Below are positions 35,640 to 45,240 of a stretch of DNA of 64,000 nucleotides, piece by piece. The notes beneath the pieces are model-generated. The model was not told the origin of the DNA, searched no databases, and worked only from the letters and a program-made list of their open reading frames with translations. Numbering within the stretch: the stretch's first letter is position 1; each line of letters opens with the position of its first letter. Where the stretch lies: assembly GCF_035046505.1 (NCBI RefSeq), contig NC_089827.1, forward strand, positions 58,556,356-58,620,355, given 5' to 3'. The stretch is from Tiliqua scincoides. Lineage: Eukaryota; Chordata; Lepidosauria; Squamata; Scincidae. Both the position numbers and the translations under genes were made by a program.

Positions 35640-38600
35640 GAGAAACAATGCTCTCTTTTCTCTCCAGCTGTCTGCCACAATGTTTCTCCTTCACTGTTGA
35701 TGGGGAAAGAGCATCCAATTATACCATTGCCCTCTCCTTCCCAGCTGTGTGGGCATTTTCCATTACATGGAGGGCAGGTAACAAGGGATAGTTGGATGCT
35801 CCTGTCTGTGAGACAGGAGTGACTAGACAGTCCCCCTCTAAATAGTCTCTCTCTCTGACTGCTCCTTTCTCAGTAGTCCTGGATGATGGAGACAGGAATG
35901 TCCAACTGCCTCACCAGTGCTAAGTGAGAAGCGTTCATCCCTACTCCTCTGTCACCTTCCCAGCAGGACTGGGGGAAGCAATATGTGCATATCTGGGAAA
36001 GGTGGGATACCTAGTAGTTTGCCCAGGGACCCTGTAAGAACTGGTGCCGAGGCTTGCAGCACATATACATAAGTTTTAAAAGATCTAAAAGTCTGTAGAG
36101 GCATGCAGGAGAAGGGAGATTGGGAAGAGGGGCTACCAGTTTTGATCCATTTTGTGCCCCATTTATATACTCTCATAAAATTTTACATCTCTTACTTTTC
36201 CTTCCCTAAAACAGGCTCCTGAAAAACGGCCATCACCTATTTACTTTTGAATCATATAAAGTAAGTGTCACCCAGGAATGTTATACATTTTCTTGTTCCT
36301 TTTTCCTTCCCTGCTTCTTTCTGCCTTTGTGTTACATTTTTATGTAGTAAGCTATTTTGGCTGGAGCCCTATCTTGTTTTTATTTCATTATTATTACAAC
36401 TTTTTGCACTTAATTAGAGGCAATGTTTGCTAATTTAGCTGAAAAGCAAAAGCTTCTCAAACTCAGTGATTAACTTCAGTTCAGCCAAAACTTTGATCTT
36501 AATATAATAAATTGGCTATGCTGGATGTGGGCTCTAGTCCCTGCCTCTTTTCAAAGCATCAAGTCAACATATAAACATGGAAGGGTTAATCTAATTACTT
36601 TACAGAGTAATGAATTGAAAACTACATAATATAACAGATATGAATTTATTCTCATTTTACAGCACAATCCTATCCACACTTTCCTGGGCATAAGCCCCAT
36701 TGACTCTGATGGGACTTACTTCTGAGTAGACATCCCTAGGATTGGGCTGTCAGAGACTTTACTGAGTTCATATTAAAAACAAACAAAAGGCTGGACAAAG
36801 TATCACAGAAGATATACCATAGGTTAGAAGTTATACTCACATTTTTCACACAGTCGTCCAATAGCTGCAATAGATAACAGAGAAAAATTAAAGACAGTAT
36901 ATTTAGCATTCATACAGACATTCCAAATGTATAAAATACTTCATATATATTGTCCTTTATGACAATTCGTCAAGGTAGTCAGTACTGTTATCCCTATAAC
37001 AGAGAGGTCAATATTGATTTATATTGGTAGAGCAGAATTTAAAAATTGATGCTTAATTTTGATACTTCAGAAACAGACCTAATTCTGACAATTTCTTGTA
37101 GTGCAGTTCCACTCATGTTTACCCAGAAGTGAATCCCGCTGATTTCAATCAAGTTGGTCAGTGCAGCAGCAGCTAGGCTATACAGCACCAAACACTGGGG
37201 TATCTTTTAAGTACAGGTCGTCCCTCGTTATCCGCTGGGGTTCTGCATCAGAACCCCTAGGGGGTAAAAAAAATCAGTGGATAAAAAAACAGTGGAAAAA
37301 TAGATTTAAAGACCCACTTCCAGGTTCTTGCCCCTCCATTGCTCCTAGTAAGGTTGTGCCTGCAGGGGTCCGATTCTGGGATTCCCTGCTGATACCATTA
37401 ATGTGTTAAATAAAAGCAGTTTAAAAAAATTAAGAAGTGTGTCCTGTTACAATTGTGGTTTAAAAACAGTTTTTCTTACTGTTGTAGAGAGGTACAGCCC
37501 AATCCTATCCACACTTTCCTGGGAGTAAGCACCATTGACTCTAATGGGACTTACTTCTGAGTAGACATACATAGGATTGGGCTGCCAGTCAGCAATTAAA
37601 AATGCAAAGGACACCCTGCCTTTGCCTGTATCACCTGTAGAATGGAATGATCACTTGCATGACTGTCAGCCCAATCCTGAGCTGCCCAGGGTTCAGGGTT
37701 GCAGTGGTGCCAAAAATGGCTTCAGCCTCATCCTGCACACTTCGAGCAGACACAGGTAGTGCCTGGGGAGAAGGGGACTTTTGTCCCCTTCCCCCCGGGG
37801 TAAAGAGAGTAGCCCCGCAATGGGGCTACTCGATTCACCGCCAACAAAAAGGTCGGTGGTGAATCAAGAGTCTCCATGTTGGGTGGTGAGCCGAACACGG
37901 AGGCTTTGGATCCAATGGGAGCATTGTTCCACTGGTCCTCCCTCCCACCTCGCTGTTCCCTCCTCCTGGCATGCCTCTCCCTGCCCTCTACCTCCCCAGA
38001 ATGCCTCCTCCCTGCCTCCCCCCATGTCCCCCCTTACCTCTCCGCTGCTGGGCAGTCCATACAACCGCTGAGTGGCGGAGGTTGGGCACCTGCCTGGTGG
38101 TAGCCCGGTGCCAGTCTGTGCTGGGCTACCACCAGCGCTCGCCTGGCGTTAAGGCCTGCAAACGTGCTTTATGGCATGTTTGCAACAGTGCATGCTGGCG
38201 GTGAGCCAGCGCACCGAGCCCAGGATTGGGCTCTGTCTCTCTACTGCAGTAAGAAAAGCAGTTTTTTAAATTGTGATTTTAAGAGGATGCATTTTTCCCC
38301 TTCTCCAGGGATTAGCACATTCCTTCCAATCTGCAGTGGCCATTTGTGTTGAGAAAAATCAGTGTATAACAAGGTTGGACCTGTACTGTAGCTGTCTCCA
38401 ATTTTCTATTATGTTTCAAACAGTGGGACTTGTTTTCAAGGATGTCTGCTTCAGACTGAAGCCACAGGCACACAATGTAAACGCTGGTAGAACTAAACCT
38501 AAAGTAAACAGTAATCCAACAACATGAACTTTTCCCTCCTTGCCAAATGTGCATTTGCCAAGATTAGACCTTGCCATTTCCAAATGACGTTAATAATCCT

Positions 38601-41600
38601 CATTTGGGAGCCAAGACGTGGAAAATGCCATTATGATGCAACGACAACAGTAAAGCTTTATGTTCCATATACGTCACAGGGCGGTAGTGACACCCAGTCG
38701 CCCAACAGACTATGTATATCTAAGGCACAACTGCTGAACATATAGGGAAAGGGCAGGAGGTCAGAAGTTGTTAGCTGGCAGCAACACTTACTGCCAATAA
38801 AACCTTGTGGCCAATAAGAAATCTTTAGTAATAAAATAGTAAATCTTATAACCAAGAATATTTACAGGCAGCTACTGAAGACAGGAAAATAAGAATGAGT
38901 CACAACATCACTTTAAAAAAGAGGTGGTGATTGAACAAATGCTGCAGTTTGGTGCTTTTTCATTTAAAAACAATGATATTCGCACATCAAGACAAGTCAG
39001 TTAGATGTAATTGCCTAATGATACATTCAAAGCATATACCTATACAGTCAACAAGCCTTACATGCAAATGCATAAGCCTCTTTGCATTTACCTGGAAGTA
39101 AATCCCATTGAAATAGATGGGACTTACTTCTGAGCCGATATGCACAGGACTGCACTGTCAGGATACTTGGCAGACTAATATGGAATGATTTTAGACAAGC
39201 CCTGTATACTTGCTCTGCTACTGGCTCTCCAAAGTCTCAGGCAGAGATTTTTGCCAGTCCTGCTACTGGAGACAGCACATGAGTACTTAAGAATGCAAGC
39301 CACACACAAATACCATTCAGTAATACCTGAATGTTTTCATTTACCAGCTGCAATGATGTGGCAACCGTGTCAATTTCCTTTTAAGACTATGTTGACAGCT
39401 ACAAGGGTGGCAGGCACACACAAGTGTTTGACAAGGAGGAAAATCTGCTATGTACCACAGATACCATATGGTAGCATAGATACTGTAAGTTCCTCCTCCC
39501 TGGGGTAGCACACGTGCACTCTGTCAGTCCTCTGGAAAAGAGCCCTGTCAGGTGAAGGCTACCTGGCCACCTCACAGCTGGGTTGACAGGGCCCGGGTTG
39601 GCTCTACCACCTGAGAAGCCTCAGAATTGTGGGAAGGGAGCAGCTCCTCCTCTTTCAGGCACAGGGCTTTCCAGCCTTAGCTGCAGGTCACCTGCTCTGC
39701 CTCCACTCAGACCTCCCATCACTGGCCCAGGGTGCCTTTTGAGCTCAGAGCTCTTTGCCCTGGCAGCACCCTTTCTGCCCCCTCTCCCTTTCTTCTACCC
39801 ATCCTCAGTAAGCCTCTATCCTTCCCCCCTCCAAACCTCCATCCCTTCTCCCAGCTCTGTGGGGGCACGCTGTGCTGCCTGCTGGTGATGACAGCTTGAG
39901 GCCAAAGTTATGGCTGTCTCTCAGACTGTGCTCTACCCCTGATGCTCCTCCATGCCTTGGTTGCTTCTCTCTGCCCTATGTCTCCCTCCCTTTGCCTGTC
40001 TTCTCTGGCTCCTGCATGGCCTCAGGAGGCAAAGTTTCACACTGGCCAGGCAGGAAGAGAGGAGGCTGGCTTTGGCAGGACAGTTCTGCATGCTTGGCCA
40101 GGGCTTTCAGACAGGTGGAAGACACCCCTCTCCTCCAGGCAAGTCCAGAACAAGACAATGCACTCCCCAACGTACATATGGGTTCTATTCTGGACAACCT
40201 TATGTAAGTTAGAGCTCTTTTGCACAAATGCAGCTTTGTGGAAGGTTTGGAGATTAGCAGGGAAACAGCTGCGCAAAGAGAAGGCAAGTAGGTAAAGTCA
40301 GAATAGAAGCAAGAAGAGCCTTCTACTCTGTAAAAGTAGGAATTGCGATGTGCGCTGGGATTGCTCCCTGTCACAGCCCCAGGGGGATGCCACCTAATTT
40401 GGATTCCTCCTCTGCACAAATTGTGGCCTTTTTGATGGTTCATGGTCTCTGCTGTGCCTGAAATAAGCTAGGCAGAAAGCCAGCAGAGGTGCTACAGATA
40501 GGATTCTTACAATGAACTGCCTTTTTAGATAACCTGCAAACTGATTAAGGGCAAGAAAGTATGTGTGGGGGGCTAACTTCTCCCACTGCAAGATACAGCT
40601 GGAGGGGGCATCACATCTCCCTCCTTGGGCAACACTGAACCAGTTTTAAAGGCACCAAGAGGCTGCAGTAGGGGAGAAGCACTGATGGAGAAGGCAGGTT
40701 CCACTGATCAGGTGATTGCTTCTGCTTCGAAGAAAAAATATTTACATCCTGCTTTTAGAAAAAGCTCCCTGTCCCAGCCCCTGGGTGATTGAACCAGTAT
40801 TTTGTCTTAGAAAAAGACAAAATACTGCTGCATAACTCACAGAGCACAGCAATCAGGTTCCTTGTCTTCCTGGAATAGGAGAAAGCAATGAAGACAGCAG
40901 GGGGCTATAATGGAAATGCGCAAGATCCCTCAATGTGATAGTGTATGGTATCAACAGTGGCCCCTTGCTCTGGCAGGCAAGCGTGAGCTTAACACCAGGG
41001 CCTTAGATTGCAGTGAGTGTGCTGCACAGCTGCAACCACTTGGAGGCAACAAGATCTTCAAGGATAAAAGCAGCACCTGCAGGAAGGAAAAGAGCATGGG
41101 TAGTAAAAGGAGGAAAGCCTGGAGGAAGGAAAGAGACAGAAAGAATGAGAATTAAACTGATTGATTAATGGACTGGCTGATGGACTACTGGCCTATAGAC
41201 AGGCAAATGGACTTCTGGGGACTGTTGGAGCAGACCTGCTGTGTGGCTGCAGACATGCTGAAGACCAAGGTGTTGCTGTGGTTGCTGGAGAAGCTGCAGG
41301 GAGGGGAGAAAGGAGGACCTCCGCAGGTTGTACAGGCGAGTTACCCTGGTGGTGGGGTCCAGTAGTGCAGAACTAGGCCATTATTGGGGAACAAAAGGGA
41401 GCTTATTAGCTGAAAGTAGACATAGGTTCTCTAGGTGAAGCTTAGACCCGGAATTTGGTCAGATTGCTGTGCTCCCCAGATCATGCAGGCTCCTTTCCTC
41501 AGCATGGGCTCTTTAATCAAAAAAGGAAATGCTGACTTTCCTCAGCATGGGCTCTTTAATCAAAAAAGCAAATGCTGGCTTTCCTCAGCATGGGCTCTTT

Positions 41601-44600
41601 AATCAAAAAAGGAAATGCTGACTAAGCTAGACATGATCTCAGTGGATGCGGCATTTTGTGCTTGGTTCACAGAGCAGGTAGCTCCTCTTACATAAGAACA
41701 GCCCCATTGGATCAGGCCATAGGCCCATCTAGTCCAGCTTCCTGTATCTCACAGCGGCCCACCAAATGCCCCAGGGAGCACACCAGATAAGAGACCACAT
41801 CCTGGTGCCCTCCCTTGCATCTGGCATTCTGACATAACCCATTTCTAAAATCAGGAGGTTGCGCATACACATCATGGCTTGTACCCCATAATGGATTTTT
41901 CCTCCAGAAACTTGTCCAATCCCCTTTTAAAGGCGTCCAGGCTAGACGCCAGCACCACATCCTGTGGCAAGGAGTTCCACAGGCCAACCATACACTGAGT
42001 AAAGAAATATTTTCTTTTGTCTGTTCTAACTCTCCCAACACTCAATTTTAGTGGATGTCCCCTGGTTCTGGTGTTATGTGAGAGTGTAAAGAGCATCTCC
42101 CTATCCACTCTGTCCATCCCCTGCATAATTTTGTATGTCTCAAACATGTCCCCCCTCAAGCGTCTCTTTTCTAGGCTGAAGAAGCCCAAACACCGTAGCC
42201 TTTCCTCATAAGGAAGGTGCCCCAGCCCCGTAATCATCTTAGTCGCTCTCTTTTGCACCTTTTCCATTTCCACTGTCTTTTTTGAGATGTGGTGACCAGA
42301 GCTGGACACAATACTCCAGGTATTGCCCCTTCCAAGAGAGACAGTCCAAACATAAGAGAGACAGTCAAGGCTTACATAAGTCAGGAAACACCGGTATTCT
42401 TTGGTATCAGGACCACAGAACAGAGGCGGAGAAAGATAACTCCTTGTCCCCATATCAATTCCATTATGCAATTTCATCCTTCCTCAAAGCTTCTATTAGC
42501 ACAGATGAAAAAATATTCCAGCATGTATGTCTATTTCTGTACAAATAAATGCCTTTGTGTTTTCTGCTTCAAGATTAGATAACACACGATGCTTGAAATT
42601 GCTTTTAGTTTTTTTAAGCATCTTTTACTTTTAGTTTCCTTTGTCAAAAGCCACTTTGATTTTTCAGAAAATCAGTCTAAAAATTTATCAAATAACTGAT
42701 GCACAGGCAAAGTGTGAACCTCCCCTACTTGTTGCACTCAGTCCAAATCAACATCCCCACCAGCTCATTTTTGCAAAAAAAAATGACATGAGAGGTTTTG
42801 ACCTTAGGCAACTCATAGTTTGACTCTTATATAGACCATATGCCCAGATAATCTAAGCCAGGGGTGTCTAATTTTGACAAGAGGCCCACACCATCTCTCT
42901 GACACTGTGTTAGGGGCCGGGGGGGGGGGGGGGAAGAATGACTTTACATTTCAGATTTGAATAAATTTACATAAATGAATTTATTAGAGTTGGAACTTAG
43001 ATGAATGAATGAATGGTCTTGCAGTAGCTCAAGGCATATAAAAGGGCTTGCACAAACCAAGGTCAGCCTTTCCTTCACTGCCACTGCTGCATCACAGACG
43101 TGAAACAACAAGCAGTGGAGGGAGCCGTCGTCCCACAGCTCAGGTGAGAGGTCGAACAGTCGTCCTCGTGCTGAAAGTAGTTGCGTCTGGCCAGCATGGG
43201 CTCCAGCAAGTCTCTGGAGGGCCAGAGGCTCATTGGAGACTGGGGGCTCCCCAAGGGCCTGCTTGGGGAAAAATGAGGGCCGCAAGTGGCCCCCGGGCCG
43301 GGGCTTGGGCAACCCTGATCTAAGCTCACTAGGAACCCTACTGAGGCAGACTGTTTAGCCTAGCAACCCATTTCTAACAGTGGCCACCCACTGCAAAGGT
43401 TATAAGAAGGCAACCATTTTCTCAGTTCCATTCCCCCAGCAATTGGTGATTCAAAGGTAGGCTGTTGCATCTTGACATGGAGTTCTCATTTAGCTGTCAC
43501 AGTGAATAAGCCTAACCTCCATGAATGCATATTTCCTTTTAAAACCATCTAAACCAGTGGTCATAGTTATATGGTATGGAAGAGAATTCTAAGCGACCAA
43601 TCCTATTCAACTTTCCAACATAAGTACAACTGCAATGCAGCCTCAAAGTAAGGGAACTAGTGTTCTCATACCTTGAGAAGGCCTCTGTGACTGCCTCCCC
43701 ACTGCAGGATGCAGTGCATGCCCCACTGGCATGGCTGCACCAGCACTAGAAAATGAAATTGAATTGGGTCCTAAGTCTGTTAGTGTCTGAAGACAGCAAC
43801 AGCAGAATAAAAGTATTTTAAATACAGTACATCAGTGGTTCCCAAACCGTTTCAGCTTGTGGCTCCCTTGACCTACCAGGCCTTTGGACGTGGCTCCCTG
43901 TTAAGGCTATAGTCCTATACATTGCATAGGGTGGCTGGTTTATTTTGAGGGTTCTGCGGTTCCCTGGGGAGCCATGGCTCACAGTTTGGGAGCCACTACA
44001 GTGCACAGTACTTTACCCTGACTGTCATGAATCTACCAAAAACCAATTCGGATGGAGGACTCTGAAGTTTAGTACAGTGAGGAAGAGGGTCTTGTTCTCC
44101 CCCCCCCCTTTGCCTTGTCATCAGCCTGCTCCACCCCTGGGGGGCCTCTTCTGTGAAGTGACAATCCCATGCATGTCTGCTCAAAAGTCCCATTGTGTTC
44201 AATGGGACCTGCTCCCAGGAAAGTGTGGGCAGAACTGCAGCCTAAAAGCCCTCAATTGCTACCCAATGCACACTGCTTGCCCATGGTCCTCCTTCCTCTT
44301 CTAGGATGGCAGCCCAATCCTATGTGTGTCATGAGTCCCGTTAAAGTCAATGGGGCTTACTCCCAGGAAAGTGTGACTAGAAGTGCTGCGTGAGACTCCA
44401 ATCCGATGCATGTCTACTCAGAAGCAAACCCCATTCTAGTCAATGGGGCTTACTCCCAGGAAAATGTGGTTAGGATTGCTGCGTGAGAGCTCAAGCCTAG
44501 GCATGTCTACTCAGAAGCAAACCCCATTAGTCAATGAGGCTTATTCCCACGTAAGCATGGTCAGGATGGCAGCCTGAGAGCCTCATCCTATGCATGTCTA

Positions 44601-44868
44601 CTCAGAAGCAAGTCCCATTCTAGTCAACGGGGCTTACTCCCAGGAAAATGTGGCTCGGGTGGCAGCCTCAGGGCCCCAGCCTCGGCATGTCTACTCAGAA
44701 GTAAGTCCCATTCTAGTCAATGGAGCTTACTCCCAGGAAGGTGTGGAGAGGACCCAGGCGCCACGTGCAGGCGGGAGAGTCCCGGAGGAGGCGGGGGGGC
44801 GCGGGGGGGGCCTCACCTACTCCCGCCTGCTTGCGGCAGAAGATCAGATCCGGATGATGCTTGGCCAT
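29663..44868 (-). CDS. PHF5A: PHF5A, PHD finger-like protein 5A (SF3B7, U2 snRNP SF3b subunit), spliced, four exons
   Basis: Exons 44817-44868, 36841-36864, 33425-33591 and 29663-29752 join in frame into a full 110-residue protein, the exact length of the human protein and, as far as I recall, identical to it. PHF5A is a small nuclear zinc protein of the SF3b complex that helps U2 snRNP recognise the branch point; it also binds the PAF1 elongation complex. Thirteen cysteines (C11, 23, 26, 30, 33, 40, 46, 49, 58, 61, 72, 75, 85), mostly in CxxC pairs, build its zinc-binding knot. K29 and Y36, known for acetylation and for contact with SF3b inhibitors, are present. All six splice sites are GT/AG. 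Introns are 7952, 3249 and 3672 bp. The gene is head to head with ACO2. Confidence 0.98.
29753..32064 (-). other. PHF5A: PHF5A intron 3, unique part
   Basis: No gene or clear repeat recognised in 29753-31640. A GC-containing repeat related to the AGCCCAATCC-ended MITE family begins about 31650, with CAGCCCAATCCTATGG, a G-run at about 31725-31738 and GATAAGGGAACACTTGTCCC, ending near 31850. Confidence 0.4.
32065..32245. repeat. Interspersed repeat (AGTATTTATATACCGC family)
   Basis: AGTATTTATATACCGCTTTT, CACAAAGCGGTTTACA and CCCTGTCCCAAAAGGGCTCA form a block that I recognise as a common reptile interspersed repeat, but I cannot name the family with certainty. No coding capacity. Confidence 0.5.
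32435..32775. mobile_element. hAT element, 341 bp
   Basis: Inverted termini CAGTGGTTTCCAAACGTTTT and AACAGTTTGGGAACCACTG; flanking 8-mers GTCTACTG (32427-32434) and GTCTACAG (32776-32783). Interior AT-rich, with GGTTGCAACCCACC near the right end. Charlie-like termini; no transposase. Confidence 0.85.
32799..33215. repeat. Interspersed repeat (CCCAGAGGGACTCAAGGCGG family)
   Basis: A (CAA)n run leads into TTTTTACCCCGTCTTTCTCC, CCCAGAGGGACTCAAGGCGG and a long A-rich tract, ending with GAGAAGGCCCTATTTCTTGC and GCCTTCTCTGATGACC. I recognise the pattern from reptile genomes but not the exact family. The short open frame at 33020-33238 is part of the repeat. Confidence 0.5.
33425..33591 (-). CDS. 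PHF5A: PHF5A coding exon 3
   Basis: Completes C26 and encodes residues 27-81, the main zinc-knot region ([14 protein letters not shown] ... [12 protein letters not shown]). Acceptor GTCTCTTCAG; donor GGAT|GTAAGT. The open frame extends beyond the exon on both sides, but those extensions are intronic. Confidence 0.98.
33771..33958 (+). mobile_element. hAT element, 188 bp
   Basis: Same family as 21288: CAGCAATTTTCAACCGATGT to ATTGAAAATCATTG. The left flank is ATCCAGAT (33763-33770). The right flank TTCTAGAT (33959-33966) is at the same time the left flank of the next hAT. Confidence 0.75.
33967..34299 (+). mobile_element. hAT element, 333 bp, directly following another hAT
   Basis: Termini CAGTGTTTCTCAAACTGTGG and GTGAGAACTACTT. 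The left 8-mer is TTCTAGAT and the right ATTTAGAT (34300-34307). The interior contains GGACCCACTAGGTGGG, TACTCCTGGGTAAGTGTGGG and CTGCTTGATGATGTCACTTC. Same family as 49663 and 20895. Confidence 0.75.
34300..36660 (-). other. PHF5A: PHF5A intron 2, unique part
   Basis: No gene is supported. A long (GT)n microsatellite sits at 35597-35637. The open frames around it arise from the repeat. Confidence 0.4.
35597..35637. repeat. (GT)n microsatellite
   Basis: About 20 uninterrupted GT units, long enough to be length-polymorphic. Confidence 0.95.
36661..36752 (+). repeat. ~92-bp hairpin repeat, single unit
   Basis: AGCACAATCCTATCCACACT, GCATAAGCCCCATTGACTCT and GATGGGACTTACTTCTGAGT, ending CTAGGATTGGGCTGTCAG. 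It lies 88 bp from the PHF5A micro-exon, on the side of its donor. Confidence 0.8.
36841..36864 (-). CDS. PHF5A: PHF5A coding exon 2, a 24-nt micro-exon
   Basis: Only 24 nt long: it completes A18, encodes IGRLCEK (19-25) and gives the first base of C26. Acceptor TTATCTATTGCAG; donor AAAAAT|GTGAGT. It is too short to appear in an ORF scan but is required to join exons 1 and 3 in frame and supplies C23. Confidence 0.95.
37497..37592 (+). repeat. ~92-bp hairpin repeat inside a Tigger-like element
   Basis: AGCCCAATCCTATCCACACT to ATAGGATTGGGCTGCCAG, with GTAAGCACCATTGACTCT and AATGGGACTTACTTCTGAGT in the middle. Confidence 0.8.
37665..38233. repeat. Long MITE with AGCCCAATCCTG inverted ends
   Basis: Starts CAGCCCAATCCTGAGCTGCC and ends CGAGCCCAGGATTGGGCTC, an inverted pair. 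The interior is GC-rich, with GGGGACTTTTGTCCCC and CGATTCACCG..CGGTGGTGAATC palindromes and GGGCTACCACCAGCGC. It lies within the Tigger-like element and so is younger. Superfamily not recognised. Confidence 0.5.
38384..41493 (-). other. PHF5A: PHF5A intron 1, mostly unique
   Basis: Contains one hairpin-repeat unit (39066-39162). The stretch 39580-40200 is more GC-rich and rich in chance open frames, but shows no homology. No gene is supported. Confidence 0.4.
39066..39162 (+). repeat. ~92-bp hairpin repeat, single unit
   Basis: CATTTACCTGGAAGTAAATC, CCATTGAAATAGATGGGACT and TACTTCTGAGCCGATATGCA identify a somewhat diverged unit. Confidence 0.65.
41494..41622. repeat. 43-bp minisatellite, three units
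   Basis: TTTCCTCAGCATGGGCTCTT followed by TAATCAAAAAAGGAAATGCT and GAC repeats exactly three times, at 41494, 41537 and 41580, with only about two base differences (a middle-unit AAGCAAATGCTGG variant). Confidence 0.95.
41691..42320 (-). mobile_element. CR1-type LINE, 5'-truncated 3' end
   Basis: Minus strand. The tail CATAAGAACAGCCCCATTGG at 41691 is followed by the 3' UTR and the C-terminal part of the reverse-transcriptase ORF ([50 protein letters not shown]). The frame is open over this length. It ends abruptly at about 42320. It lies in intron 1 of PHF5A. Confidence 0.85.
42859..43317 (-). mobile_element. hAT element, 459 bp, perfect 8-bp target duplication
   Basis: Same family as 25831 but in the other orientation: CAGGGGTGTCTAATTTTGAC to GGGCTTGGGCAACCCTG, flanked by ATCTAAGC on both sides (42851-42858, 43318-43325). 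A G-run lies at 42919-42932. Confidence 0.88.
43591..43770. repeat. MITE of the GGGCCCAATCC family, third copy
   Basis: CGACCAATCCTATTCAACTT at left, GAAAATGAAATTGAATTGGG at right. The interior has AAGTAAGGGAACTAGTGTTC and CTTGAGAAGGCCTCTGTGAC. ATTCTAAG at left and CTAAG at right flank it. Confidence 0.55.
43833..43998. mobile_element. hAT element, 166 bp
   Basis: Inverted termini CAGTGGTTCCCAAACCGTTT and CACAGTTTGGGAGCCACTA; flanking 8-mers CAGTACAT (43825-43832) and CAGTGCAC (43999-44006) match at 6 of 8. No coding capacity. Confidence 0.75.
44157..44757 (-). repeat. Tandem array of ~92-bp hairpin repeats ending 60 bp from PHF5A exon 1
   Basis: About six units in inverted orientation. The motif TGTCTACTCAGAAG starts at 44411, 44504, 44595 and 44688 (spacing 93, 91, 93), preceded by more diverged units near 44174 and 44325. 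Each has CCATTCTAGTCAATGG or a close form and TTACTCCCAGGAAAATGTGG. The last unit lies in PHF5A intron 1, right beside the donor. Confidence 0.85.
44817..44868 (-). CDS. PHF5A: PHF5A coding exon 1
   Basis: Encodes [17 protein letters not shown] and the first base of A18, with donor GTAG|GTGAGG. The ATG at 44866-44868 opens the conserved [11 protein letters not shown]. Sixty bases beyond the donor begins a tandem array of hairpin repeats. Confidence 0.98.
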
Positions 44869-45240
44869 CCCTCGGGTTCCTCGCCCCGCGCTGCCGTTGC
44901 TGACCTTTCACCCCTGGCTCCGCCCCGTTCCGTGCAGGTCCTGGCAATAGGAAGGGCCCAGCGCCCGAGGCGGACTCAGCCAGAGGACGTCACCCCGGCA
45001 ACGCCTCAAGAAGCGGCGCGCGACATTCGAGACAAGCCTCTGGGACGCTTCCCCAATGTGGGGGATGGGATAGCACGCGCCTGGGACAGGCTTTGGCCTA
45101 TCTGCTTTTAGGACCTGGCCAAGCCCCGCCCACCTTTTGCCGTTGATTGACAAGGTTCCCGGATGTAGAAGCCACGCCCCCGAGCGCACGCTTCTCTACG
45201 TCACTGCACCTAGAGTTCCGCAGCTTTACAATACGTAGAC
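44869..45240 (-). promoter_or_regulatory. PHF5A: PHF5A promoter and 5' UTR (CpG-rich)
   Basis: CpG-rich sequence immediately upstream of the PHF5A ATG, with GACGTCAC at 44986-44993 and TACGTCAC at 45197-45204 (CRE/ATF-type sites), GCGCGCG near 45015 and CCCCGCCC near 45127. No TATA box is obvious. In human this region is shared with ACO2. Confidence 0.65.

Larger units (their letters stand above)
37214..38383. mobile_element. pogo/Tigger-like element carrying two nested repeats
   Basis: Left terminus CAGGTCGTCCCTCGTTATCC and right terminus AAGGTTGGACCTG, with TA on each side (37212-37213, 38384-38385), as for Tc1/mariner/pogo elements. The outer parts match the copy at 54037-54535, including CCTTCTCCAGGGAT(T/C)AGCACA near the right end. 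It is interrupted by a hairpin repeat at 37497 and a long-inverted-repeat MITE at 37665. No transposase frame. Confidence 0.65.

Noticed and set aside
35376-35822. 148-codon open frame
   Set aside because: It owes its length to the (GT)n microsatellite (Cys-Val runs) and has no homology.
39583-40443. Cluster of open frames in PHF5A intron 1
   Set aside because: Overlapping frames on both strands with Pro/Ser/Leu-rich translation and no recognisable domain; moderate GC content explains them.
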